Of a stretch of 9,274 bases of DNA, positions 1-6,494 are shown one piece after another. Source of the stretch: an uncultured Clostridia bacterium (GTDB lineage Bacteria; Bacillota; Clostridia; Christensenellales; UBA1242). The notes under the pieces were generated by a model, which had not been told where the DNA came from, searched no databases, and was given only the letters and a program-made list of their open reading frames with translations. The stretch covers positions 1-9,274 of the forward strand of contig CAKVMF010000029.1 of the NCBI GenBank assembly GCA_934771675.1. Direction: 5' to 3'. Numbering within the stretch: the stretch's first letter is position 1; the number at the start of each line of letters is the position of its first letter. The translations under genes were made by a program, and so were the position numbers.

Positions 1-5
1 GCTCT

Positions 6-428
6 ATGCTTATTGGAACTTATCGTCATAGTGTTGATGCAAAGAAGCGTATGCGTATGCCTTCTAAATTTAAAGCCGAACTTGGTGCTAACTTTGTGAT
101 TACAAAAGGCAATAGTGGAAACTTGTTTGTTTTTTCTGCAACAGAATTTTCTGTTCTTCATGAAAAAATGATCCATATCCCACTTTTTGATGAAGAAGCT
201 CAAAAACCTATTAGAAAGTTTTTGTCATCTGCTTTTGAAGCTGAAGAAGACAACCAAGGTCGTGTTTTACTTCCAAAGGAACTTGTTAAATTTGCTGGAA
301 TCGAAAAGAATTTGGTGTTTGTTGGTCTTGGAAACCGTGTTGAAATTTGGGCAGAAGAGAAATGGGAAGAAGAGCAAGATAAAGAAGAAAACACTGACCT
401 TAGTATTTTGGCAAAGTATGGAGTATAA
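6..428 (+). CDS. mraZ: Transcriptional regulator MraZ
   Basis: MraZ is a small DNA-binding protein of the AbrB/SpoVT fold that assembles into rings and, in species studied, binds repeats upstream of its own gene to control the dcw cluster. The 140 residues match the usual length of about 140-150. Two AbrB-like halves are visible: residues 5-50 with the signature DAKKRMRMP (11-19), and residues 75-120 with DNQGRVLLP (82-90). The first half has Lys where the family usually has Gly in the DxKGR motif, a mild deviation. The start at base 6 gives MLIGTYRHSVD, the normal N-terminus of the family. Its ribosome binding site and the promoter with MraZ operator repeats lie left of the window. It is the first gene of the cluster, 3 nt before rsmH. 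Identification is secure; the regulatory role is inferred from the family. Confidence 0.97.
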   Translation: MLIGTYRHSVDAKKRMRMPSKFKAELGANFVITKGNSGNLFVFSATEFSVLHEKMIHIPLFDEEAQKPIRKFLSSAFEAEEDNQGRVLLPKELVKFAGIEKNLVFVGLGNRVEIWAEEKWEEEQDKEENTDLSILAKYGV

Positions 429-431
429 AAA

Positions 432-1364
432 ATGCAAGAATTTTTTCATATTCCAGTGTTATTAGAGCCAACAATTGAACTTTTAAATATCAAAAAAGAT
501 GGCGTCTATGTTGACGGAACAATTGGCGGAGCTGGGCATTCAAAAGCAATCTTGCAAAAAGGACCAATCAAGCTTTTGGTTGGTATTGACCAAGATAACG
601 ATGCTCTTGCGGCAGCAGCGCACAACCTTGAAGGCTTCAAAAATGTTAAGTTAGTTCATAACAACTTTGAAAATATTGATGAAGTTTTAGATGATTTAGA
701 CATTCAAAAAGTTGATGGTATTTTGGTCGATATTGGCGTTAGTTCTTATCAAATTGATGCTGCAGAACGTGGATTTTCATTTAGAAATGATGCAAAACTC
801 GATATGCGTATGGACAAAACAAAGTCATTTTCAGCTTATGAACTTGTAAATGATTATAGCGAAGACGAACTTGTTCGTGTTATTCGTGATTATGGCGAAG
901 AAAAGTTTGCAAAAAGCATTGCAAGGCACATACTAAAATCAAGAGAATCAAAACCAATAGAATCAACAAAAGAACTTGAAGAAATCATCCTTTCATCAGT
1001 TCCAAGGTATCGTGGACAAGATGGAAGGAGCAATGTTCAACGCACATTTCAAGCAATTCGAATTGAAGTTAACAGTGAGCTTGATGTGTTAAAAACATTT
1101 TTGTCAAAAGCAGTGGAAAGATTAAACAAAGGCGGAAGGCTTGCAGTTATTTCGTTCCATTCACTTGAAGATAGAATTGTTAAACAAAAATTTAAAGAAT
1201 TATCTACCGGTTGCATTTGTCCGCCAGATTTTCCAATCTGTGTGTGTGGACATAAAGCAACTGTAAAATTAATAACAAAACATCCTGTTGAAGCAACTGA
1301 AGATGAGCTTAAAATAAATCCTAGAGCTTCAAGTGCTAAACTCAGGGTTATAGAAAAATTATAA
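432..1364 (+). CDS. rsmH: 16S rRNA (cytosine-1402-N4)-methyltransferase RsmH (MraW)
   Basis: RsmH transfers a methyl group from S-adenosylmethionine to N4 of C1402 in the decoding region of 16S rRNA; it acts in the cytoplasm on the small subunit. The 310-residue product has the family's full length. Visible motifs are the SAM-binding loop YVDGTIGGAGHS (26-37), GIDQD (51-55), ILVDIGVSS (97-105) followed by RGFSFR and DMRMD (113-128), NVQRTFQAIRIEVN (201-214), ISFHSLEDRIVK (240-251), and the C-terminal NPRASSAKLR (296-305). The Cys pairs at 261/263 and 270/272 around PPDFP are typical of the family. The start at 432 is served by GGAG at 420-423, inside the end of mraZ, suggesting coupled translation. 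The position directly after mraZ is the standard one. Confidence 0.98.
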   Translation: MQEFFHIPVLLEPTIELLNIKKDGVYVDGTIGGAGHSKAILQKGPIKLLVGIDQDNDALAAAAHNLEGFKNVKLVHNNFENIDEVLDDLDIQKVDGILVDIGVSSYQIDAAERGFSFRNDAKLDMRMDKTKSFSAYELVNDYSEDELVRVIRDYGEEKFAKSIARHILKSRESKPIESTKELEEIILSSVPRYRGQDGRSNVQRTFQAIRIEVNSELDVLKTFLSKAVERLNKGGRLAVISFHSLEDRIVKQKFKELSTGCICPPDFPICVCGHKATVKLITKHPVEATEDELKINPRASSAKLRVIEKL

Positions 1365-1369
1365 GGAGG
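1364..1369 (+). promoter_or_regulatory. Strong ribosome binding site of the ftsL-like gene
   Basis: AGGAGG overlaps the last base of the rsmH stop codon and lies 8 nt before the ATG at 1378. It is one of the two strongest Shine-Dalgarno sequences in the window and fixes the start of the ftsL-like gene, whose N-terminus has no recognisable conserved sequence. Confidence 0.85.
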
Positions 1370-1377
1370 GGACGGTT

Positions 1378-2079
1378 ATGTTTGATGATGATTTATACGG
1401 ATTTTACAACAATCTTGGAACATCGACTGCGACAGAACAAGAACAGCAAAAAACTGAACAAACACAGCAAAATCAATATGGTTCTTCATCATATAGTCCT
1501 TATGCGAGCACAAATCAATCATCTTATGACAGTGATTACGATGATGATTATTCTGTAACTCCAAACTACACAGAACAAACAAGTTACAAAACAACTGACG
1601 AAACCCCAACAGTTTCTACAAACACTGAAGAAGTTGTTAGATACAGAAAAATGGACATTCCTGTTATTGAAAAGAAACAGGAAACCGTAACTTTAACAAA
1701 AACTCGTGAAAGGGTTGAACTTCAACCACGTATGAAAATTGCAATTGTAATGTTTGCAACAATAATGATATCTCTTATCTTTGCAATCATTTGGAACTTT
1801 GCAAGTGTTGGAAAATACAATGCCATGATTGCAGAAAAACAACAAATGGTAAATGAGTTAAGTTCAAGCATAAACGTTCTTCAAAGTGAATATACTTCAT
1901 TAGGTGATGAAGAGCAAGTTAAAAATAGACTGGAAAATTCTGGATATGTAAAATCTGATGAAACAAACACGTATTATGTTTCATCTGGTGATTTTTACAC
2001 AGAGAAAACCGTCGAAGATTTGCCATCAAACTGGTTTAATGATGTTTGTGAATTTTTGAGCGGATTGTTTGCATCATAG
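1378..2079 (+). CDS. ftsL: FtsL-like cell division protein with long disordered N-terminal tail
   Basis: This is a bitopic membrane protein in the FtsL position between rsmH and the division PBP. FtsL forms a coiled-coil complex with DivIC/FtsB and DivIB/FtsQ that activates the FtsW-PBP synthase at the septum. The 233 residues contain a low-complexity N-terminal region (1-80) rich in Tyr, Gln, Ser, Thr and Asp, a charged segment (81-119), one transmembrane helix (about 120-142) and a predicted external coiled coil (about 145-185, MIAEKQQMVNELSSSINVLQ). The C-terminal end (211-233) carries WFNDVCEFLSGLF, which could be an amphipathic helix. Typical FtsL is about 100-130 residues, so most of the excess is the cytoplasmic tail. 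FtsL sequences diverge greatly; the call rests on context, topology and coiled coil, not on sequence identity. An unrelated septum-associated protein remains possible. Confidence 0.8.
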   Translation: MFDDDLYGFYNNLGTSTATEQEQQKTEQTQQNQYGSSSYSPYASTNQSSYDSDYDDDYSVTPNYTEQTSYKTTDETPTVSTNTEEVVRYRKMDIPVIEKKQETVTLTKTRERVELQPRMKIAIVMFATIMISLIFAIIWNFASVGKYNAMIAEKQQMVNELSSSINVLQSEYTSLGDEEQVKNRLENSGYVKSDETNTYYVSSGDFYTEKTVEDLPSNWFNDVCEFLSGLFAS

Positions 2080-2091
2080 TTAAAGGTCAAA

Positions 2092-2132
2092 ATCTCAAAC
2101 GATACAAAAGAAGTTTTGTTGATGTTTGAGGT
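2092..2132 (+). promoter_or_regulatory. Hairpin covering the PBP ribosome binding site
   Basis: In the 57-nt gap between the ftsL-like gene and the PBP gene, CTCAAAC (2094-2100) is complementary to GTTTGAG (2124-2130), extendable by a T-G and an A-T pair to 2092/2132. Inside it, ACAAAA (2104-2109) pairs with TTTTGT (2114-2119) around a GAAG loop, separated from the outer stem by a 3x4 internal loop. The GAGG Shine-Dalgarno core (2128-2131) lies in the 3' arm, so the folded mRNA would hide it. There is no T-run after the stem, so it is not a terminator. A role in lowering or tuning PBP translation is inferred. Confidence 0.5.
2113..2129 (+). repeat. 17-nt exact direct repeat, copy 1 (before the PBP start)
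   Basis: GTTTTGTTGATGTTTGA occurs here and again at 4018-4034. This copy ends 7 nt before the PBP start codon and forms part of the 3' side of the RBS-covering hairpin. Read in the PBP frame it encodes VLLMF plus the start of a Glu codon, the same peptide as at the PBP C-terminus. Confidence 0.7.
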
Positions 2133-2133
2133 G
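2128..2133 (+). promoter_or_regulatory. Ribosome binding site deciding the PBP start
   Basis: GAGGTG, 3 nt before the ATG at 2137 (5 nt from the GAGG core), favours 2137 over the in-frame TTG 2116, ATG 2122 and GTG 2131. The extra residues from those starts do not look like a PBP N-terminus. The ATG at 2122 has only a weak AAGAAG (2108-2113) upstream. Confidence 0.65.
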
Positions 2134-2136
2134 AAA

Positions 2137-4038
2137 ATGACAGTTAAATATAGTTCATATTCAATGTTAAAAAGGTTACTTGCACTATTTGTGCTGGTAA
2201 CCTTTTTTGTGGTTGTGATAATTTTTAGGATGTTTTACTTGCAAATTGCACGAAGTGAAATGTTTGTTCAGCGTGGTCTTACACAGTGGCTTAGAGATCT
2301 GCCGCTTATTGCAACACGTGGATCAATCACTGATAGAAATGGAGTTGTTTTGGCTTCAAGTTACACAACTTATGATGTTTATGTCAGACCCGCTGATGTT
2401 TCTGAACCCGAAGAGTTAGCTCATGTTCTTGCTGATGCGCTAGAATTAGATTTTAATGAAATCTACCAAAAAATATCCAAACGAAATATGAGTGAAATTC
2501 GAATAAAAAACGATATAGACAAACAGGCTGTTCAGAAAATTCTTGCAAATTACAAAAAAGGCGTATTTTTTACAACTGACACCGAACGAAACTATACTTA
2601 TAACTCAATGCTGTGTCAAATTTTGGGGTTTGTGAGTTCCGATAACTCTGGGCAAACAGGGCTTGAAGCTTTTTATAATTCATATCTAAAAGGTATTGAT
2701 GGTGTGAGTTTGGTTGAGTCGGATTTGAAAGGAACAACCATTGAAAACTCACTAACTTACTATGAAAATGCAGTGAATGGCTTGAACTTGTCACTCACAA
2801 TAGACTTTAGAATACAGCAAAAAGTTGAAGAAATTTTAGCAAATGCAATGGCTAGCACTGGTGCAAAATCTATTTCATGCATTATTACAAATCCGCAAAC
2901 TGGTGAAATTTTGAGCATAGCAACGCTTCCATCGTATGATCTCAATAATATTCCACGTGATGATATGTCTAAATTAAATTCACTTTCTCGTGCAACAACT
3001 ATTGTTGATACCTTTGAACCTGGTTCAACATTCAAACCAATAGTTGCGGCAATAGCTCTTGAAGAAGGTTTAACTTCAAGAAATCATTACTATTACTGTG
3101 GTGGTTATCGCATTATTAATGGCGTAAAAATCAAATGTGCTAGACGCTCTGGACATGGTAGCCAAACACTTGAACAAGGATTGATGAATTCATGCAACTG
3201 CGTTTTTATGGATGTTATTCAGCAAATTGGTCTGGAAAAGTTTTATAAATATTTGGATAAATTTGGTTTTTCATCGGGTCTTGGTATTGATTTTCCTGGT
3301 GAAGTCGCGGCGGTTCTTATGCCAAAACCATCTGTAACTGCACCAGATTTGGCAAGAATGGGTTTTGGCCAAACTATTGCGCTTTCATCACTTGAAATGG
3401 TTAGTGGGCTTGGAACGTCAATCAATGGTGGCTATGTTCTTGAACCGCATTTGATTAGCTCCATAAAAACCGAATTTGGATATGTTGTTTATACAAGGAA
3501 TAAGACAATAAAAGATAAAATTTTAAGTGATTCCACCAGTAAGGTTTTGCGAGAAATGTTGCTTTCAGTTGTTGAAAAAGGTGGTGGAAAATATGCGAAA
3601 ATTGATGGTATGCCAATCTTGGCAGGCAAAACAGGAACTGCACAAAAATATGAAAATGGTGCAATTGCTCAAGGAAAATATATTGCAACTTTTGCTGGTT
3701 TTGCACCATACGACGATCCAAAATATTTGGCCTATATTTCAGTTGATGAACCACAAGGGGCATTTTATGGTGGTATAGTTGCTGCTCCAATAGCAAAAAG
3801 TATTTTTGAAGAAATCTTTAAACTTGAAGAGCTGCAGGCTAGCGGTGAAAAAACAGAAGATAAAAATATTGTTTTACCAACATTTATAGGCATGACTTTA
3901 ACAGAAGCTGCAACAAAAGCTGCTGAACTAAAACTTCAATATTTGATTCAGGGCAACGGGGACAGAGTGACTGGGCAAATTGCAGCGCCTGGAACAATGG
4001 TTGGTGAAAATGATATTGTTTTGTTGATGTTTGAATAG
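2137..4038 (+). CDS. Class B penicillin-binding protein, FtsI/SpoVD family, with one PASTA domain
   Basis: This D,D-transpeptidase cross-links peptidoglycan stem peptides on the outer face of the membrane, paired with the SEDS polymerase FtsW/SpoVE. From the ATG at 2137 it has 633 residues. Order of parts: a short cytoplasmic end, one transmembrane helix (about 14-30), the class B N-terminal domain with ATRGSITDRNG, and the transpeptidase domain with all three motifs: STFK (nucleophile Ser297, Lys300), SCN (352-354) and KTGT (498-501). A single C-terminal PASTA domain spans about 577-632. Cysteines at 321, 334, 353 and 355 cluster around the SxN motif. Bacillus subtilis SpoVD has a redox-regulated disulfide in its transpeptidase domain, so a similar effect is possible here. 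Whether it serves vegetative division (PBP2B-like) or the spore cortex (SpoVD) cannot be decided; as the only PBP in this cluster, division is likely. It lies 10 nt before murE. Confidence 0.95.
   Translation: MTVKYSSYSMLKRLLALFVLVTFFVVVIIFRMFYLQIARSEMFVQRGLTQWLRDLPLIATRGSITDRNGVVLASSYTTYDVYVRPADVSEPEELAHVLADALELDFNEIYQKISKRNMSEIRIKNDIDKQAVQKILANYKKGVFFTTDTERNYTYNSMLCQILGFVSSDNSGQTGLEAFYNSYLKGIDGVSLVESDLKGTTIENSLTYYENAVNGLNLSLTIDFRIQQKVEEILANAMASTGAKSISCIITNPQTGEILSIATLPSYDLNNIPRDDMSKLNSLSRATTIVDTFEPGSTFKPIVAAIALEEGLTSRNHYYYCGGYRIINGVKIKCARRSGHGSQTLEQGLMNSCNCVFMDVIQQIGLEKFYKYLDKFGFSSGLGIDFPGEVAAVLMPKPSVTAPDLARMGFGQTIALSSLEMVSGLGTSINGGYVLEPHLISSIKTEFGYVVYTRNKTIKDKILSDSTSKVLREMLLSVVEKGGGKYAKIDGMPILAGKTGTAQKYENGAIAQGKYIATFAGFAPYDDPKYLAYISVDEPQGAFYGGIVAAPIAKSIFEEIFKLEELQASGEKTEDKNIVLPTFIGMTLTEAATKAAELKLQYLIQGNGDRVTGQIAAPGTMVGENDIVLLMFE
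4018..4034 (+). repeat. 17-nt exact direct repeat, copy 2 (PBP 3' end, before murE)
   Basis: This is the same 17-mer as at 2113-2129. Here it encodes the last PBP codons (VLLMF and the start of Glu), just before the TAG stop at 4036-4038 and the murE ribosome binding site. No hairpin comparable to that around copy 1 is formed, because the CTCAAAC and ACAAAA partners are missing. Confidence 0.7.
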
Positions 4039-4042
4039 GTGG
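4037..4042 (+). promoter_or_regulatory. Ribosome binding site deciding the murE start
   Basis: AGGTGG (continuing as GTGG) overlaps the PBP stop codon and lies 6 nt before the ATG at 4049. It selects that ATG over the in-frame TTG at 4031, which would overlap the PBP gene and has no ribosome binding site at proper distance. Confidence 0.65.
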
Positions 4043-4048
4043 TGGAAT

Positions 4049-5482
4049 ATGAAACTATATTATTTGCTTAAAAACATAAATTGCAGAGTTTTGGGCAATC
4101 CTGTTGTTGACATAACAGGTTTGTTTCACAAGGATACGGAAGTAAAAGATGGCGGGATGTTCTTTTGTGTTCGAGGGTTAAATGTTGATGGAAACAATTA
4201 TGCGATGAGTGCAATCCGTAACGGAGCGGTCGCAATTGTTACAGAGCAAGAATTAAAAAACATACACGGCATCACACAAATTATTGTTCGCAATACCAGG
4301 GAAGCTATGAGTTTAATTTCATGCAGATTTTATGGAAATCCCGCAAGCAAACTCAAAATTATTGGTGTTACTGGAACAAATGGCAAAACGACAATAACAA
4401 ATATGATGTATCAGATTTTGAAATCGGCAGGGAAAAGAAGTGCTGTTTTTGGGACTAACGGAATTGATATGATGGGAACAAAGATTGACACTGGTTGGAC
4501 AACGCCAGATCCGATTGAGCTCAATTACTATCTTTCGATTATGGTTAAAAACAAAATTGAATACGTTTGCATGGAAGTTTCGGCACATGCAATTGACCTA
4601 AAAAAAATTGAAGGAATTGTTTTTGAAACATTAATTTTCACAAACCTAACAGAAGATCATTTGGACTATTTTAAAACAATTGATAGATATTTTGCTGCAA
4701 AAGCATCAATTTTTAATACAAAATACACAAAATTTGCAGTTTTAAATATTGATAATGAGTTTGGTAAAATGATTATGCAAAGAATAAATGTTCCATATTT
4801 TACATATGCTACAAGTAAAGGTGCGACTGTTTTTTCAGAAAAAATCAATCAAACTTTGGTCTGTCAAACATTCAAACTTAACGGAGAAAAAGAAGTAAAG
4901 TTATCTATGCTTGGAAGGTTTAATATCAGCAATGCATTGGCTTGTATTGCCACTGCTAGGCACCTTGGAATTGATGAAAATGTGTGTTTAAAAACCTTTG
5001 AAAACTTAACGGAAATTGATGGAAGGTTTAACAAGGTTATTGTTAATGGAGTGCTTGTTATTGTTGATTTTGCACATACACCAGACGGGCTTGCAAATAT
5101 TTTGAATGCTGCCAGAGAACTTGCATCAGGCAAAAAACTCATATCGGTTTTTGGTTGTGGTGGCAATAGAGAAACGCAAAAAAGAGCAATTATGGGTGAA
5201 ATTTCATCAAAAATTGCTGATTTTTCTATAATTACGACAGATAATCCAAGATTTGAGCCAAGGGATAAAATTGCAAAAGATATAGAAAGTGGTATGGTTT
5301 CAAATAATTATTTGATTGAACTTGACCGTGGCAGAGCAATTGAAAAAGCTATCTTGATGGCAAATCCTGGTGATGTTATTGTTGTTGCTGGCAAAGGTGC
5401 TGAAACTTATATTGACGAAAATGGAACAAAGATTCCATACAATGATTTGCAACAAATTGAAAAAATAAGGAGTAAAAAATGA
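4049..5482 (+). CDS. murE: UDP-N-acetylmuramoyl-L-alanyl-D-glutamate--2,6-diaminopimelate ligase MurE
   Basis: MurE is the cytoplasmic ATP-dependent Mur ligase that adds the third amino acid to the UDP-MurNAc dipeptide. The product has 477 residues from the ATG at 4049, normal for the family. The N-terminal substrate domain includes GLNVDGNNYA; the central ATPase domain has the P-loop GVTGTNGKTT (106-115), EVSAHA, TNLTEDHLDYF, and YFAAKASIF with Lys218 as the probable carbamylated lysine; the C-terminal domain has FAHTPDGL, FGCGGNRE and DNPR (398-401). DNPR is the hallmark of meso-diaminopimelate enzymes; lysine-adding forms differ at this motif. The later GKGAE (448-452) has Ala where many enzymes have His (GKGHE). 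The gene overlaps mraY by the four bases ATGA, implying coupled translation. No murF follows it. Confidence 0.97.
   Translation: MKLYYLLKNINCRVLGNPVVDITGLFHKDTEVKDGGMFFCVRGLNVDGNNYAMSAIRNGAVAIVTEQELKNIHGITQIIVRNTREAMSLISCRFYGNPASKLKIIGVTGTNGKTTITNMMYQILKSAGKRSAVFGTNGIDMMGTKIDTGWTTPDPIELNYYLSIMVKNKIEYVCMEVSAHAIDLKKIEGIVFETLIFTNLTEDHLDYFKTIDRYFAAKASIFNTKYTKFAVLNIDNEFGKMIMQRINVPYFTYATSKGATVFSEKINQTLVCQTFKLNGEKEVKLSMLGRFNISNALACIATARHLGIDENVCLKTFENLTEIDGRFNKVIVNGVLVIVDFAHTPDGLANILNAARELASGKKLISVFGCGGNRETQKRAIMGEISSKIADFSIITTDNPRFEPRDKIAKDIESGMVSNNYLIELDRGRAIEKAILMANPGDVIVVAGKGAETYIDENGTKIPYNDLQQIEKIRSKK
5467..5472 (+). promoter_or_regulatory. Ribosome binding site of mraY, inside murE
   Basis: AAGGAG within the last murE codons lies 6 nt before the mraY ATG at 5479. 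With the ATGA stop-start overlap it supports reinitiation or coupled translation of mraY. Confidence 0.75.
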
Positions 5483-6486
5483 GTGATATTTGCACGATGA
5501 TTCAATGTTTTGTTTGGGGCTTTTTGGTTACACTTGTGATTTCTCCTTTTGTGATTTCATTAATCAAACGTGAAAAAGTTAAACAAGTTATTTTAAATTA
5601 TGTTGAATCACATTCTGCAAAATCTGGAACACCAACCATGGGTGGCATAACTTTTATTATTTCAATAATTCTTGTGTGCTTTATTTGTTTTGGTGAAAAT
5701 CATTCCTTGGGACTTGTTGCATTGATGATAATTTTTGCTTACGGGTTGGTTGGATTTTTGGATGATTTTATCAAGTTTAAATTCAAACGAAACCTTGGAC
5801 TTCGCGCATATCAAAAAATTATTTTTCAACTTGTGGTTGCTGTTTTTGTTGGAATATTTGTTTACAAAAATCAAAACATTGGTAGCGTTTTAATTGTTCC
5901 ATTCACAAACAAAACTATTGATATTGGCTGGTGGATTGTTCCGCTTGTTGCTTTTATTTACATTGCAACTACAAACTCTGTAAATTTAACCGACGGTCTT
6001 GATGGTCTTGCAAGTTCAACAACACTTTTTTATTTACTTTCATTTATTTCAATTTGTTTGATTTTGCTAAACTCTGCTTTTGCAAGTTTTGGAGAAGTTC
6101 AGCTTGCTGAATACAAAAACATGATTTTGCTTGCAATGGTTTCAGCTGGTGCAATTTTAAGTTTTTTAATTTTCAATTGTTTTCCAGCAAAGGTGTTTAT
6201 GGGAGATACTGGATCACTCGCACTTGGAAGTTTGGTTGCAACGGTTTCAGTTTTCACAAGAATGAGTCTTTATATTCCAATTTTAGGGATTATGTTTGTT
6301 GCGTCATCTGTGTCAGTTATCCTTCAAGTGGCATACTATAAATTAACTAAAAAAAGGATATTTTTGATGGCGCCACTTCATCATCATTTTGAAAAGAAAG
6401 GGGTTCACGAGGTTCGAATTACGACTGTTTATTCAATCATTACGCTGCTTGTTGGGGTGGTTTCAATTTTGTTAAATATCCTTTAA
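5479..6486 (+). CDS. mraY: Phospho-N-acetylmuramoyl-pentapeptide-transferase MraY
   Basis: MraY is the integral membrane enzyme that transfers phospho-MurNAc-pentapeptide from UDP to undecaprenyl phosphate, making lipid I on the cytoplasmic face. At 335 residues it is within the usual range, with about ten hydrophobic membrane segments. Conserved cytoplasmic motifs are SGTPTMGG (49-56), FLDDFIK with Asp95/Asp96, NLTDGLDGL with Asp172 and Asp175, FMGDTGS with Asp243, and APLHHHFEKKG with His301-303. The segment before SGTPTMGG reads QVILNYVESHSAK instead of the common Gln-x-Ile-Arg-x-x-Gly-Pro form; I believe similar variants occur in other Clostridia, which would fit the lineage. It lies between murE and murD as in Bacillus, with murF absent from its usual place. 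Confidence 0.98.
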   Translation: MSDICTMIQCFVWGFLVTLVISPFVISLIKREKVKQVILNYVESHSAKSGTPTMGGITFIISIILVCFICFGENHSLGLVALMIIFAYGLVGFLDDFIKFKFKRNLGLRAYQKIIFQLVVAVFVGIFVYKNQNIGSVLIVPFTNKTIDIGWWIVPLVAFIYIATTNSVNLTDGLDGLASSTTLFYLLSFISICLILLNSAFASFGEVQLAEYKNMILLAMVSAGAILSFLIFNCFPAKVFMGDTGSLALGSLVATVSVFTRMSLYIPILGIMFVASSVSVILQVAYYKLTKKRIFLMAPLHHHFEKKGVHEVRITTVYSIITLLVGVVSILLNIL

Positions 6487-6494
6487 GGAGGATT

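Noticed and set aside
1376..1609. A minus-strand open frame opposite the disordered tail of the ftsL-like gene.
   Set aside because: It is explained by the repetitive Asp/Gln/Ser codons of the + strand gene, which read as His/Cys/Leu-rich sequence in reverse; no initiation signal supports it.
2092..2132. The ftsL-PBP hairpin as a transcription terminator.
   Set aside because: The stem is AT-rich and interrupted by an internal loop, and no T-run follows it. The downstream genes clearly belong to the same cluster.
2077..2136. The ftsL-like gene and the PBP gene are in the same frame, separated by a single TAG with no further stop, as if readthrough could give a fusion.
   Set aside because: A fusion would carry the FtsL C-terminus from outside the membrane straight into the PBP helix in the wrong orientation. 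The PBP has its own ribosome binding site and a normal N-terminus, and the TAG looks like an ordinary stop.
3455..3796. A 113-codon open frame on the minus strand inside the PBP gene.
   Set aside because: It lies opposite the conserved KTG-containing transpeptidase region, has low-complexity His/Leu/Gln-rich translation and no ribosome binding site that I can see.
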